64,000 nt of DNA from JAJXTN01 sp038230895 (GCA_038230895.1 JBBRMJ010000005.1:1-64000); one strand, 5' to 3'. Positions 24,598 to 34,490 are shown, counted from the first letter of the stretch. Made by a program: numbers and translations. The notes: generated from the letters alone by a model not told the origin.

Positions 24598-25236
24598 TCA
24601 ATTGCTCCCCCTCAATCGCTGCACAACCGTGGTCGTAATGCTACTGGTAGCACAGAATTGATCACCGATCTGGCCCTTGCAGGTGCTATTAATTGTCCCC
24701 GGTACCAGGTTCAGTAAGTCATCATCGCCGTAAGCAACTGCCACATCAATGGTGAACAAGCCTGGGTTTACCGGCGAGCCATCACTAACGCTTAAGTCTG
24801 TCAATCGTGAGTGTGGGGCAATCAGTTCTACCCCGCCCGTTGAGCCGACAGGGTTCGTGGTGGTGATGTTGACCGGGCTGCAGGTGGCCGAGTTGGGATT
24901 GTTGTCACGCCACAGAGCATGCGCCACCCCGCTACTGCCGATTTGGACACCGACGATATAGCTGTAACGTACCGTGCTGGTACAAAGCGATAAGATTGTG
25001 TAGCCACCGCTGGTAGTCGAACCAGTGGAAACACCGTTACTGAGCTGAACGTCCTGGCTCAGCTGATTAGCGATCGTCCGTGTGTCATCTTGAACCCGTG
25101 AGGCATTAACGCCTTTGTAATATAAATTCCCGATGCTCGTCATCGCCAAGGTGACGATTACGAGCATGGTAGCCAACACCGTCATAGCGATCAATAGCTC
25201 AATGATCGTGAAGCCAGCTTCTGAGCGTTTAGTCAT
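24598..25236 (-). CDS. Type IV prepilin-like protein (PilW-like minor pilin)
   Basis: 212 residues. Class III signal: short leader MTKRSEAG, cleavage before FTIIELLIAMTVLATMLVIV with Glu at +5. The exported part has paired Cys. It would be cut by the peptidase at 26541 and join the pilus as a minor or initiating subunit. Overlaps the upstream prepilin gene by 8 bp. Confidence 0.85.
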   Translation of the reverse strand: MTKRSEAGFTIIELLIAMTVLATMLVIVTLAMTSIGNLYYKGVNASRVQDDTRTIANQLSQDVQLSNGVSTGSTTSGGYTILSLCTSTVRYSYIVGVQIGSSGVAHALWRDNNPNSATCSPVNITTTNPVGSTGGVELIAPHSRLTDLSVSDGSPVNPGLFTIDVAVAYGDDDLLNLVPGTINSTCKGQIGDQFCATSSITTTVVQRLRGSN

Positions 25237-25726
25237 GGTACAACCTGTAGCTGAGGGTCACCGTGTCCAGTCCATTGCCATGGATATCGTCCCAAGTAGC
25301 TTTCAATGTGAAGACGGCGCCCGTTCCACTATCTGCCTTTGAGATAGCGATATGAAATGGAGCGTCCTGTTCACAAATGGCAGGATAAATGTCACCCGGG
25401 TTATGAATCAGGTCGGTATTGAGCGAACCGCCAAAAGTACTATCGACCGTCAATGCCTGAGTATCAATGCAGAATAGTCCAGATTGCCCGAAAATATCTT
25501 GCCCAGAAGCAGGAGCAGGGGTCGGCGCCAAATATCGTAAAGCTTCAATCTGTGCCTGCAGTAAGGCCGTGGCTCGTGAATTTTCCTGAGCACCGGTGGT
25601 GGAACGCAGGCTGCGGCTGGCAGTCGCGTAGGAAATGCCGAGGGCTAGTCCGAGAACAGCCAGCACAACAAGCACTTCCACTATTGTATCGCCAGCGTCT
25701 CTCCTGCTCCGGAGTCTCGTCAGCAT
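25229..25726 (-). CDS. Type IV prepilin-like protein (PilV-like minor pilin)
   Basis: 165 residues: leader MLTRLRSRRDAG, then DTIVEVLVVLAVLGLALGIS, i.e. Asp replaces the usual Phe at +1 while the +5 Glu is kept. Whether the peptidase accepts Asp is open. Overlaps its neighbour by 7 bp, so the four genes from 26499 to 23147 are one translational chain. Confidence 0.82.
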   Translation of the reverse strand: MLTRLRSRRDAGDTIVEVLVVLAVLGLALGISYATASRSLRSTTGAQENSRATALLQAQIEALRYLAPTPAPASGQDIFGQSGLFCIDTQALTVDSTFGGSLNTDLIHNPGDIYPAICEQDAPFHIAISKADSGTGAVFTLKATWDDIHGNGLDTVTLSYRLYHD

Positions 25727-26499
25727 GAGTTCACCACCGTTATATTGACGTTCACTTCACTGCCACCATTCGTTGTGTCACCGATTCTAACTTCAGCGAG
25801 GCGCGAGCCGTCCGACACACAGATTACTACTGTTTTGGCGTGCACCAACGCTAATCTGGTCGCGACAGCCGGAGCTGTGAGCGTGTAGTACAGCTTGACC
25901 GATTGGCCGCCTGAAATATAGTTGCCATCACTGTCGATTCCCGGAATGCTTTGGGCAAAACCAACAGCATGGGCATCAACTGTCGCCCCGCTATCATCGG
26001 TAACTGTCAGCTTCGTAACATCCAGATTCTGTGGCACCAGGAGGTGTCTGGTGAGTGTGACTTTGGCCGGTGGCACACTGGAAATTATAGCCATGGTGTC
26101 AGCGAGCGTCGTAGTAGCGCGGCTGGCAGCTAACGGGTAGACAGCGTATTTGGAAGTCCCACCGTCATTGAATCGCAGTAATTTGCCGATAAACACGCAG
26201 TCGGAGTTCTTATTTTTCCCTGCACTCCCTGTATCCGCAATGGTGATCACGGCTGTGGCGCCCATGCCGGTGACAGTGCACCCGAAATCAACATCACTAT
26301 ATTGCCCGCTTACTACCTCGTTGGCCACCGACTGAACAGCTGCCCGAAATTCGTTGGAGCCAGCGCTGAAAGAGGTCTGCGCCTGTTTCCCTGAAATGAA
26401 ACCAGCCGCCAACACGAACATAAGGCCAGAGATGGCCAATACAATCATTACCTCCACAATCGTATAGCCGAGCGGCTGTCTGTTTTTGCCACCGTTCAT
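25720..26499 (-). CDS. Type IV prepilin-like protein
   Basis: 259 residues from ATG 26499; TATACT lies 9 nt upstream. Leader MNGGKNRQPLG, then YTIVEVMIVLAISGLMFVLA with Glu at +5. The exported part has several Cys and a GspH/FimT-like look. First of the four downstream prepilins and probably has its own promoter. Confidence 0.83.
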   Translation of the reverse strand: MNGGKNRQPLGYTIVEVMIVLAISGLMFVLAAGFISGKQAQTSFSAGSNEFRAAVQSVANEVVSGQYSDVDFGCTVTGMGATAVITIADTGSAGKNKNSDCVFIGKLLRFNDGGTSKYAVYPLAASRATTTLADTMAIISSVPPAKVTLTRHLLVPQNLDVTKLTVTDDSGATVDAHAVGFAQSIPGIDSDGNYISGGQSVKLYYTLTAPAVATRLALVHAKTVVICVSDGSRLAEVRIGDTTNGGSEVNVNITVVNSC

Positions 26500-26540
26500 A
26501 ATATCATCAGTATAGCACAAGCGTTATGACTGATAACAGA

Positions 26541-27401
26541 TTACACACCGACAAGTCGTTGGTACCAATTTAGGATACTACTGCCGTACAATTGGACGAT
26601 GATACTAGCCATAATCAAAAATGGACCAAATGGTATGACTGCTTGCCGTTTTAGACGTCCAGCTAACAATAACGGCAATGATACAAAGCTCCCTGCCAAA
26701 GCCGCAATGAACAGCAGCAAGAGACTTCTGCCAGGGGTGCCCGCGAGTAATCCCAGTAACCAGCCCAATTTGACGTCACCGCCACCGATCCATTTACCGG
26801 CTGAAAGTTGAAATAACACATAGAAGATGCCCCCGCCGATTAAGACAGCTACTGCGACGTTGAGGAGAGTTGTAACTGGCCTTTCGGCCATGGTTGCGCC
26901 AAGACCCGCAAATAGTATGCCTAAGGCTGTGATCGGGTAAACGAGGCGGTTCGGGAGTAACATCCACTTGAGGTCGTACACCGTTAGTGCCATGAAGCCA
27001 ACGAGCAGTGCCAGCCAAATGATGAATTGTGCCACCACCGTATATCGTATACCGTCAGCCATAAATACCTTCGGCCACCACACGTAAGAAACTATAAATA
27101 TCAAGCCTGTGGCTAATTCTACGATGGGATATTGGGCTGATATAGGTTGCTGGCAATAGCGGCACTTGCCATGTAACCACAACCAACTAAATACCGGTAT
27201 AAGATCTGTAGTACTTAATTCATGCTGACAATGAGGACACATCGACCGTCCACGGCTTATGGATAAATCTCTAAGCCGTTGTTGATTCGGTCGCTTCTTC
27301 CCCTGTTCAGCTGCCTGCTCATGCAGCCTCCAGACAAGAGCGTTTACAAAGCTACCGAGGCAGACTCCAAAAACCACAAGAACGACGATAATCATGAGCA
27401 T
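26541..27401 (-). CDS. pilD: Prepilin peptidase / N-methyltransferase
   Basis: 286 residues, about eight membrane segments. The N-terminal domain has GSFVNALVWR and two CxxC pairs (CPHCQHEL, CRYCQQPI). Aspartyl protease residues: ALTVYDLKWMLLPN and GGGDVKLG. Start 27401 chosen because TATGAT is exactly 6 nt upstream; 27395 is possible. It cleaves and methylates the prepilins encoded on both sides. Confidence 0.92.
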   Translation of the reverse strand: MLMIIVVLVVFGVCLGSFVNALVWRLHEQAAEQGKKRPNQQRLRDLSISRGRSMCPHCQHELSTTDLIPVFSWLWLHGKCRYCQQPISAQYPIVELATGLIFIVSYVWWPKVFMADGIRYTVVAQFIIWLALLVGFMALTVYDLKWMLLPNRLVYPITALGILFAGLGATMAERPVTTLLNVAVAVLIGGGIFYVLFQLSAGKWIGGGDVKLGWLLGLLAGTPGRSLLLLFIAALAGSFVSLPLLLAGRLKRQAVIPFGPFLIMASIIVQLYGSSILNWYQRLVGV

Positions 27402-27416
27402 AATGGTATCATACAA

Positions 27417-27447
27417 AAATAAACAGGCCCCTGAGAGCCTGTTTATT
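27417..27447 (-). terminator. Terminator after the major pilin gene
   Basis: AATAAACAGGC pairs with GCCTGTTTATT around 8 nt. It limits read-through from the pilin into pilD. Confidence 0.85.
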
Positions 27448-27471
27448 AATCAACTTATTGCACTCTACTGA

Positions 27472-27981
27472 TTAAGAGTCAATGCACTTTGCTGAGTTAG
27501 CCCCAGTCGTTTCCACAGCGTATATAACTACTGTACCTCGGCTATTAGCGACCGGCGTTACTGCTGTAGCGGCGCCACCAGTGGCTGGGCATTTGTAGCC
27601 GTAGTCAACAATAATTCCGCCTGCTACTGGTGTTTGAGCGGCAGCGGCACTTACAAATGTTACAACTGTATTACCTTGGACTTTTGCTGTTGCAGCAGTA
27701 CCATTTGCGTTATTTATAGTTACTACTGCACCTGCTTGGGCAGATCCACCAGCTGTTGGTGCTTGTCCATCATTATTTGATAGAAATTCCGTAACTGCGC
27801 CAGCAATGGCTGATGCGTCGTTCTTGATTGCCGTGTTTCGAGCGTTTCGCTGCAAAGCCGGTACGGCTAGCAACACAATTAAGATGATTAGGCCGGCAAT
27901 CGCCAACACAATCATAACTTCGATGATAGTGAAGCCCTTGTTTGATTGTTCTGATTTAATTTTCTGTAATCTGTTAAGCAT
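27472..27981 (-). CDS. pilA: Type IV pilin, probable major subunit
   Basis: 169 residues. Leader MLNRLQKIKSEQSNKG, then FTIIEVMIVLAIAGLIILIV with Glu at +5. The rest is Ala/Thr/Val-rich with two Cys (CPAT near 138, CIDS at the end), which can form the C-terminal loop. Called major because it has a strong promoter, a strong AAAGGGGG ribosome site and its own terminator. Confidence 0.88.
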   Translation of the reverse strand: MLNRLQKIKSEQSNKGFTIIEVMIVLAIAGLIILIVLLAVPALQRNARNTAIKNDASAIAGAVTEFLSNNDGQAPTAGGSAQAGAVVTINNANGTAATAKVQGNTVVTFVSAAAAQTPVAGGIIVDYGYKCPATGGAATAVTPVANSRGTVVIYAVETTGANSAKCIDS

Positions 27982-28028
27982 TGCAAATGCCCCCTTTGCG
28001 TGCGTAATTATTTAGTGCTTATGGTTTG

Positions 28029-28057
28029 ATAATAGACACTGGGCGATGAAAATGCAA
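28029..28057 (-). promoter_or_regulatory. Promoter of the major pilin gene
   Basis: Minus strand TTGCAT (28057-28052), exact 17-nt spacer, TATTAT (28034-28029). Leader about 40 nt. Confidence 0.75.
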
Positions 28058-28085
28058 GTAAATCATCCAGTTATCCCCACCCCGT

Positions 28086-28595
28086 TTACAGTTGTCGGCA
28101 TTGAGGTGAAATTCCACCAACAGACTCAATGGCGTAAATAGCCACTATATCGGTGTAATCAGCACCGGTGCTCGTAGACAAACCCGGACTGTCCGGGACA
28201 CAGCGTTGGTAATCATAGATATCGACGGCGTCGACGCTAGCAGCCGGACCCTGCGGTGACTTATTCAAGTCATGAAACGTCACGTCGGTTGCCGCAGTGT
28301 AATATGTCAGATTGAGGCTATTTAGTACACCTGCACTGGATGGGAACTGTGCCGAATTGTTTAATTCATAGCGTGAGACACCATCCAAAATGGCACCGAT
28401 GTCTTGTTTACGCTGTCCATTCCGACCATTGCGCTCGAATACTGGCAGTGCTCCAAATACTAAGCCAAGGATTACCCCGGCGATAGCCAAGACTATGATC
28501 ACTTCGATAATCGTGAAGCCCGCATTATTGTTAGTCGTATTTAAGCTGTGTTCGACAGCATTGGTTGGCTCGTCACCGTGTGAGTACCACTTCAT
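28086..28595 (-). CDS. Type IV pilin-like protein
   Basis: 169 residues, same length as the major pilin. A 25-residue leader ends NNAG, then FTIIEVIIVLAIAGVILGLV with Glu at +5. The C-terminal part has Cys near 148 and 166. The mature N-terminus matches the major pilin closely, so they are probably paralogues; this one follows pilC by 10 nt. Confidence 0.85.
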   Translation of the reverse strand: MKWYSHGDEPTNAVEHSLNTTNNNAGFTIIEVIIVLAIAGVILGLVFGALPVFERNGRNGQRKQDIGAILDGVSRYELNNSAQFPSSAGVLNSLNLTYYTAATDVTFHDLNKSPQGPAASVDAVDIYDYQRCVPDSPGLSTSTGADYTDIVAIYAIESVGGISPQCRQL

Positions 28596-28605
28596 GGCTG
28601 TCTGC

Positions 28606-29823
28606 TCAGCCCGTTCCCGTAAATCCGGCTTGGTTCACTAGGCCATAGATAGGCAGCAGGATAGCAGCCACGATAATCAAGGCGATAACGCCCATAATCA
28701 CCATCATGACTGGCTCAATAATCGTACTAATACTTTTGATCTCATTATCGACTTCTTTTTCGTAATAATCGGCAACCTTGGCGAGCATCGTCTCCAAAGC
28801 ACCGGATTGTTCACCGATATGCAGCATATTCGGTACCAATACCAAGAAATTAGGGTCTCCGGCGATTGAGTCAGATAAGGCTTTGCCTCCCTTAACTTTC
28901 TCGATGGCGTTGTGTAATGATTTGGCAATATGCACGTTGTCGACAGCCTCGGCAGTGATCTCTAGAACCTGTATCAAGGGCACACCGCTTGCAACTAGGG
29001 TTGTTCCTGTCCTCGCGAAACGGGCCATATACATTTTCATAAATAAAGAACCAATTGGCCAGGCTTTCATCTTAACCTTATCGATGACTGAGCGACCACC
29101 AAACGTACGTGCCCAGCGCGAACCGAAAACGACCATCAGGACCAGTAGTATGAGCACCAGCCACCAGAAATGAGTGACAAATTGGGAGACAAAGAGCAGT
29201 ATCCGAGTAATCAGCGGCAAACTAACGCCATCGAGACCAGCATAGATATTCTGAATTTGTGGCAAAACCTTAATGATCATGAAGCCGACGACACCAGTCA
29301 TCACCAGTAGCACGATCAGTGGATAGATCATGGCTCCTCGGACTTTCGCAATGATGTCGGCATCCTTCTCCTGCTGGTCTGCCAACCGCTCCAGACCTTT
29401 GTCCAGGGTACCGGAGGCTTCCGCGGCCGCGATTAGACTGACGTAGACCCGGTTAAAAACGTCCGGATGCTTGGCTAATGAAGCGCTGAAGGTTGTCCCG
29501 GCCTCAACATCGGAAATAACCTGGTTGATGATAGCCTTCAGTGGTTTATTGGTAGTCTGTTCAGCAACACTGCGTAATGATTGGACTAATGGTAAACCGG
29601 CATTAATTAGGGTTGAAAGTTGGCGGCTGAAGAGCACCTTGTCCTTCGTCTTAATGCGACTGAAACGGAATCCACTACTAGTTTTCTCAACTTGAATCGA
29701 CAGAGGCGTCAATCCCTGATCACGAATTAACTTTATAGCTCCCTGTTCGTTATCGGCTTGAACCTGGGCCTTTACTTTTTGGCCAGTGGCAGCATTGCGG
29801 GCTTCGTACTTAAAACTTAGCAT
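28606..29823 (-). CDS. pilC: Type IV pilus platform protein PilC
   Basis: 405 residues, full length, with two GspF domains and three membrane segments (about 170-190, 215-240, 370-395). SRQLSTLINAGLPLVQSLRSV and FARTGTTLVASGVPLIQVLEI are the repeated GspF motifs. It couples the cytoplasmic ATPases to pilin assembly in the membrane. Stop and start touch pilT (1 nt). Confidence 0.93.
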   Translation of the reverse strand: MLSFKYEARNAATGQKVKAQVQADNEQGAIKLIRDQGLTPLSIQVEKTSSGFRFSRIKTKDKVLFSRQLSTLINAGLPLVQSLRSVAEQTTNKPLKAIINQVISDVEAGTTFSASLAKHPDVFNRVYVSLIAAAEASGTLDKGLERLADQQEKDADIIAKVRGAMIYPLIVLLVMTGVVGFMIIKVLPQIQNIYAGLDGVSLPLITRILLFVSQFVTHFWWLVLILLVLMVVFGSRWARTFGGRSVIDKVKMKAWPIGSLFMKMYMARFARTGTTLVASGVPLIQVLEITAEAVDNVHIAKSLHNAIEKVKGGKALSDSIAGDPNFLVLVPNMLHIGEQSGALETMLAKVADYYEKEVDNEIKSISTIIEPVMMVIMGVIALIIVAAILLPIYGLVNQAGFTGTG

Positions 29824-30891
29824 TTAATTTCTCATCAACCGATCTAATTCATCGAGGTCAACTGCCACATTCCGCGCTTCCTCATACGTGATGCGGCCTG
29901 CGTGGATTAGGCTGGCCAGTGTTTTGTCCATGGACTGCATTCCGAACTCAGAACCAGTCTGAATCACGGCTTCCAGCTGGTGACTCTTGCCTTCTCGAAT
30001 GATGTTACGAACGGCCGGTGTAGCTACCAGAATTTCTGCGGCAACAATGCGACCACCACCGATGGCGGGCACCAGGCGCTGTGAAGTGATGGACATCAGG
30101 ATGTTTGAAAGCTGGGCACGAATCTGCGGTTGCTGATGTGGTGGAAAAACGTCAATCATGCGGTCAATACTCTGGGCAGCGTTGTTCGTGTGCAAGGTCG
30201 CAAACACCAAGTGACCGGTTTCGGCGATGGTAATGGCGCTGGCAATAGTCTCTAGGTCACGCATCTCACCGACCAGCACCACATCCGGGTCCTCGCGTAG
30301 CGCACTGCGCAGTGCAGCACTGAACGAATAGGTATCATAATGGACTTCACGCTGGACGATAACTGATTTAATCGATTTGTGCATAAACTCAATCGGATCT
30401 TCGATAGTCACGATATGCACAGCTTTCTCAACATTGATTTTGTGCACTAGCGACGCCAGCGTGGTGGACTTTCCAGAACCTGTTGGGCCAGTTATCAGCA
30501 CCAAACCACGGGGGAAATCAGCAAATTTCTTGACAACTTCTGGCAAACCGAGCTGTTCAGATGTCAGAATTTCGTTAGGAATAAGCCGAAGTGCGGCGGC
30601 CATGTTACCCCGTTCATGAAAAGCATTGACCCGGAAACGTCCCAGATCACCGTAGGCGAAACTGAAATCAAATTCTTTGTCTTTCAGCAGGATTTGTTTC
30701 TGGTCTTCATCGAGAATGGCGAAAATAAGCGCTTCAATCGCCTCCTCATCCAAGACATCGGCGCCATTGACCGGCAGCAGCGCGCCGTCTACACGTAACA
30801 TCGGTGGCAAACCGACTTGAATGTGCAAGTCCGAAGCTTTCTTTTTGATTACTTCATCGAGTAAAATCTCAATTCTTGGTTGTGCCTGCAT
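29824..30891 (-). CDS. pilT: Pilus retraction ATPase PilT
   Basis: 355 residues. Start at ATG 30891, with AAAGGGTGG just upstream; ATG 30906 would place that site inside the gene. Walker A GPTGSGKSTTLASL near 127, Asp box ITIEDPIEFMH, Walker B EDPDVVLVGEMRDLETI and the PilT signature AIGGGRIVAAEIL near 265. It powers pilus retraction, so twitching or DNA pull-in is possible. Confidence 0.93.
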   Translation of the reverse strand: MQAQPRIEILLDEVIKKKASDLHIQVGLPPMLRVDGALLPVNGADVLDEEAIEALIFAILDEDQKQILLKDKEFDFSFAYGDLGRFRVNAFHERGNMAAALRLIPNEILTSEQLGLPEVVKKFADFPRGLVLITGPTGSGKSTTLASLVHKINVEKAVHIVTIEDPIEFMHKSIKSVIVQREVHYDTYSFSAALRSALREDPDVVLVGEMRDLETIASAITIAETGHLVFATLHTNNAAQSIDRMIDVFPPHQQPQIRAQLSNILMSITSQRLVPAIGGGRIVAAEILVATPAVRNIIREGKSHQLEAVIQTGSEFGMQSMDKTLASLIHAGRITYEEARNVAVDLDELDRLMRN

Positions 30892-30984
30892 ATTCCACCC
30901 TTTCATTAGTCACACGTTGAAGGCTCAGCCCTAAAAGCGATTGTTGGCCTTCGACCATGTAGACAGTCAACTTCCTACCGCTAC

Positions 30985-32802
30985 TCATGCGTTGCCTTCC
31001 GCGGCGACTCGATTGACTTCAGCCAACGTCGTCCGGCCATCCAGCGCTTTCAGATAGCCGTCTTGGCGCATGGTAATCATGCCCTCTGCTTGGGCTGCCT
31101 TTTCAATCTCGGTGCTGGTTGCTTGTTTCATAATTAATGCCTGTATTGGTTCCGTCACATCGAACACCTCGTACAAGCCGATACGGCCCTTATAGCCGCC
31201 AGGCGAGTCGGGATTATCCGTGCCCTTAGATAAAGTATAAGCGGTTTGGTTCGCTAAGGGCAAGTTTTCATAGCCAAGATCTTTAGCTACACTCTCAATC
31301 TTGTCATCCGCTATCGGCAGGAGTTTGCCGAGGGCCTGCTTGACGGCTTCGGTTTCCACAGACGATGATTCGTAGGTTTCTTTGCCATTATCGGCAATTT
31401 TGCGTACTAGACGCTGGCCAATCACGGTATGGACTGTGCTGGCAATCAAGAATGGTTCAATGCCCATTTCCAAGAGCCGTGGCAAGATTCCGGCGGCGCT
31501 GTTGGTATGCAGAGTACTAAACACCAAGTGGCCAGTCAATGCGGCTTGTACAGCCAGCTGGGCGGTCTCCTTGTCTCGAATCTCACCCACCATGACCACA
31601 TCAGGGTCCTGACGCAGGATACTGCGCAAACCAGTAGCAAAGGTCAGACCGACATCGGCGTTAACTTGTATCTGATTGATGCCATCCATTTTGTACTCGA
31701 CTGGATCTTCGAGAGTCACTATATTGATGGCGTCGTTTTTAATCTCCTGGATTAGGGCGTAGAGGGACGTCGACTTACCTGACCCGGTTGGTCCACTGGT
31801 CAGGATCATGCCATTTGGTCGTTCAAGGCCCTTACGGATCGTACGCAAGGCTCGACCGGCATAACCCATATCCTCCAGCTTGAAGGAGGTGCCCGTCTTA
31901 TCAAGGAGACGAATAACTACCTGCTCACCCCAGACAATTGGAGCGATGGCAATACGCAAGTCTACTCCCCTCCCATCGACCATAACGGTAAATTGACCGT
32001 CCTGTGGTGTCCGGTGTTCATCAATTTTCAAATTCGATAAGATTTTGATACGTGAAATTAGGGCCGCTTCAGTGTTCTTCGGTAATCGCATTATTTCGCG
32101 TAAAACACCGTCAACTCGACAGCGTACTTTCAGCTCCTTTTCCATCGGCTCGATGTGCACATCACTCGCCCGATTATGTACGGCAAATTCTAAGATGGCT
32201 GACAACGCCTTACTAATCGGAGAATCTTCAACCAAGGTTTTAATCTCACTGCCCTTTTTGTCCTTTTTAGTGTCAGTATTGTCAGAGACAGCAATTTCAC
32301 CCACCTGACCAATTTGCCCAACATCTATCTGGAACACGTCATTCATCTTGGCATCCAGGGTCGTCGTATACTGCTTGAGGACTTGTCGAATGCCCGTCTC
32401 ACTGGCGACATAAACTTTCAACGACCGGCCAATCTTATTGCTCAGAAAGTCGACGGCTTGAACATTGTCAGCGTCGAGCATAGCCACCACAAGGCGGTGC
32501 TGCATTTCACCGAGTGGCACCGCCATATAGCGCTCGGCAACGTCCTGTGGCAGCAACTGTAAAATATCGGGGTTAATCTTAGCATTTTGGAGATTGACGT
32601 ATGGAACTTTGGTAATCGTCGCATTCGCTTTGGTCAATTGTTCATCGGTAATAAGATTCTGTTTAACCAAATAGCTGATAAGCGGTTGCTCGGCTTTGCT
32701 AGCGGCTGCTTTGACTTCGGTGAGTTTATCAGCTGTGAGCATGCCCCCTTGAACCAGGGCGTCTTGAATTTGCTGCTCACTCACTGCTGAGAGGACACTC
32801 AT
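30985..32802 (-). CDS. pilB: Pilus assembly ATPase PilB
   Basis: 605 residues: an MshE-type N-terminal domain repeat (1-170), then the ATPase with GPTGSGKSTSLYAL, VTLEDPVEY and RQDPDVVMVGEIRD. The four zinc cysteines that most PilB/GspE proteins carry near the C-terminus are absent: the equivalent stretch (VRKIADNGKETYESSS to GGYKGRIGLYEV) has none. It powers pilus extension. Confidence 0.93.
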   Translation of the reverse strand: MSVLSAVSEQQIQDALVQGGMLTADKLTEVKAAASKAEQPLISYLVKQNLITDEQLTKANATITKVPYVNLQNAKINPDILQLLPQDVAERYMAVPLGEMQHRLVVAMLDADNVQAVDFLSNKIGRSLKVYVASETGIRQVLKQYTTTLDAKMNDVFQIDVGQIGQVGEIAVSDNTDTKKDKKGSEIKTLVEDSPISKALSAILEFAVHNRASDVHIEPMEKELKVRCRVDGVLREIMRLPKNTEAALISRIKILSNLKIDEHRTPQDGQFTVMVDGRGVDLRIAIAPIVWGEQVVIRLLDKTGTSFKLEDMGYAGRALRTIRKGLERPNGMILTSGPTGSGKSTSLYALIQEIKNDAINIVTLEDPVEYKMDGINQIQVNADVGLTFATGLRSILRQDPDVVMVGEIRDKETAQLAVQAALTGHLVFSTLHTNSAAGILPRLLEMGIEPFLIASTVHTVIGQRLVRKIADNGKETYESSSVETEAVKQALGKLLPIADDKIESVAKDLGYENLPLANQTAYTLSKGTDNPDSPGGYKGRIGLYEVFDVTEPIQALIMKQATSTEIEKAAQAEGMITMRQDGYLKALDGRTTLAEVNRVAAEGNA

Positions 32803-32875
32803 CTAGACCTGCCTCAAGCCCGCTCGGAGCGCTGCGCTGGAATTTGCAGTTATAGATTTGAGCATCTCTGCCCCC

Positions 32876-33127
32876 TTATTGAGTGGTCGAATTGAATGGG
32901 TTGGTGTTACTGTTCTGTCCAACTGAGATAGGCTTGGTTGGATCGAAGGCTGAGGTATTAAAGTAGCGATTATCGGGCTCGGGAAAGTCCGCGGTAATAG
33001 GCTGGATGACTTCTACTTGTTGTTGGCGGTTCTTTGGTGAAGCAAAAATAGTTTTGCTAATAAAGAATGACATTAAGGCGCTTATGAATACGATAACTGA
33101 AATGAGGACGATATCTTTACTTTTCAC
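32876..33127 (-). CDS. Small single-pass protein of the pilus alignment complex
   Basis: 83 residues: helix DIVLISVIVFISALMSFFIS near 4-24, then a Pro/Asn-rich exported tail. Its start overlaps the pilO stop by 4 bp (ATGA) and pilB follows. Position recalls pilP, but no PilP fold is visible and there is no lipobox. Confidence 0.8.
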   Translation of the reverse strand: MKSKDIVLISVIVFISALMSFFISKTIFASPKNRQQQVEVIQPITADFPEPDNRYFNTSAFDPTKPISVGQNSNTNPFNSTTQ

Positions 33128-33801
33128 TTCACTACCTGCTTTGATATAGTTAGGTTTTTACCAGGCTGGTAGTAGGTGTGGGCTTCGACAACCATCTGCA
33201 TGTTATTGACAGCCCCGGACAGGCTGATCGAGTCAATCTGGATAGGACGGATCGAGCTTTGGAGTGTGGCCACCAACTTCTGAATTGAATCATAATTGGC
33301 GCTGGTCACGGTGAAACTAAATGGTATGGGTACCGGCTCGGGCTTAGGGCTGGAAAGATTTGTTTGCTGGGCCACTTGATCATCACTACCAGTAATGCTG
33401 CTGATGGTGAAATTTCTCTCAGTCAAGATTTTCTCTAGGCTAGAAGCCAGTGCTGGGAAGTCATAGCTGCTCGGTAATGCGTCGAGAATAATCTTGCTAT
33501 TGTTACCATCATTATCACCGCTGCCAGTCGGGTTGCCACCGATGGCATTCGTGCTGGCGGTATTGAACTTTTGATAGTAGTTAGCCAGCTGAGCGTACGC
33601 TGTTATGTTGTGTTGCAGTTGGTTGTTGGCCGTAGTTTTGGCCTTGGTCAGTCGTGTGAGGTACTGGTTCTGACCCCAGACGGAAGTAGCCGCAAACAAA
33701 CAGAAGACCGTTACAAATGAAGCAGCGCCGACTATGCCGACAATTTGAGCATTGGCCTTACTGATGGCTAATCGTTTAGTCGAGATTTCTGGGCGTGCCA
33801 T
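33124..33801 (-). CDS. pilO: PilO-like inner-membrane alignment protein
   Basis: 225 residues: one N-terminal helix (VGIVGAASFVTVFCLFAAT), a coiled-coil-like region (about 45-85) and a ferredoxin-like C-terminal domain (FSFTVTSANYDSIQKLVATLQSSIRPIQIDSISLSG), as in PilO. It pairs with PilN to tie the PilM ring to the pilus machine. Confidence 0.85.
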   Translation of the reverse strand: MARPEISTKRLAISKANAQIVGIVGAASFVTVFCLFAATSVWGQNQYLTRLTKAKTTANNQLQHNITAYAQLANYYQKFNTASTNAIGGNPTGSGDNDGNNSKIILDALPSSYDFPALASSLEKILTERNFTISSITGSDDQVAQQTNLSSPKPEPVPIPFSFTVTSANYDSIQKLVATLQSSIRPIQIDSISLSGAVNNMQMVVEAHTYYQPGKNLTISKQVVK

Positions 33802-33803
33802 GA

Positions 33804-34490
33804 TTATTTAGTTACTCCCGTTGATTTAAATAAATCACTTGGATTCTGCAGCTGCGCACGCGTAACAACAGTCGGTACTGAGAGCGCCACGCTCTTGGTA
33901 ATATCAAAGATAGTCTTATCAAAGCCCAGTGTAATCGTATAGCTAGCCTTTTGGGTAGCATCCTTGCTGCTGGAATTTAGGGCAAAACTGCTGAGTACCA
34001 CATTGCTGAAAGCAGTGGTTGGCGTCGAAGCGCTGTCAGCGGTATAGGTTGTCAGTTTCAGCGTGTCAACGTATTTGTTGACGCTACTCAGCGCGTCAGA
34101 AGTGCCGGTAACGGTTATCGTGTCATCGATATATTTAATGTCGAGACTACTGATACTGACCGTAGCTGGAGTCAGGTTGTTAAAGTCAGCGAATAAACGA
34201 GTTGTAGCAGGCTTGCCATTATGCAATTCCGTCAGACGTTCCAATTGATTTTGGACGGTCAATATCGTGTTGATATCAGGTTTACCCTGCAGCGTGGCTG
34301 ACTTGTTGGTGATATCGGTACTGAGGTCACTGAGATGCCTGTTTTGCAGGGCTGAAACACTGAGAAGTAGTATCAACAAAGCCACCGAAGCCAAGCTGAC
34401 GACAACTGACACTACAACCACCAGGCGTCGTGATCGCTGGGCTTTGATGTAGTCTAATTTGACATCTGGTAGGAGATTAAACTGGATCAT
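33804..34490 (-). CDS. pilN: PilN-like inner-membrane alignment protein
   Basis: 228 residues. The N-terminus MIQFNLLPDVKLDYIKAQR carries the INLLP-type motif that PilN uses to bind PilM. One membrane helix (about 24-48), then a ferredoxin-like domain (ISSLDIKYIDDTITVTGTSDALSSVNKYVDTLK). Overlaps pilM by 4 bp. Confidence 0.88.
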   Translation of the reverse strand: MIQFNLLPDVKLDYIKAQRSRRLVVVVSVVVSLASVALLILLLSVSALQNRHLSDLSTDITNKSATLQGKPDINTILTVQNQLERLTELHNGKPATTRLFADFNNLTPATVSISSLDIKYIDDTITVTGTSDALSSVNKYVDTLKLTTYTADSASTPTTAFSNVVLSSFALNSSSKDATQKASYTITLGFDKTIFDITKSVALSVPTVVTRAQLQNPSDLFKSTGVTK

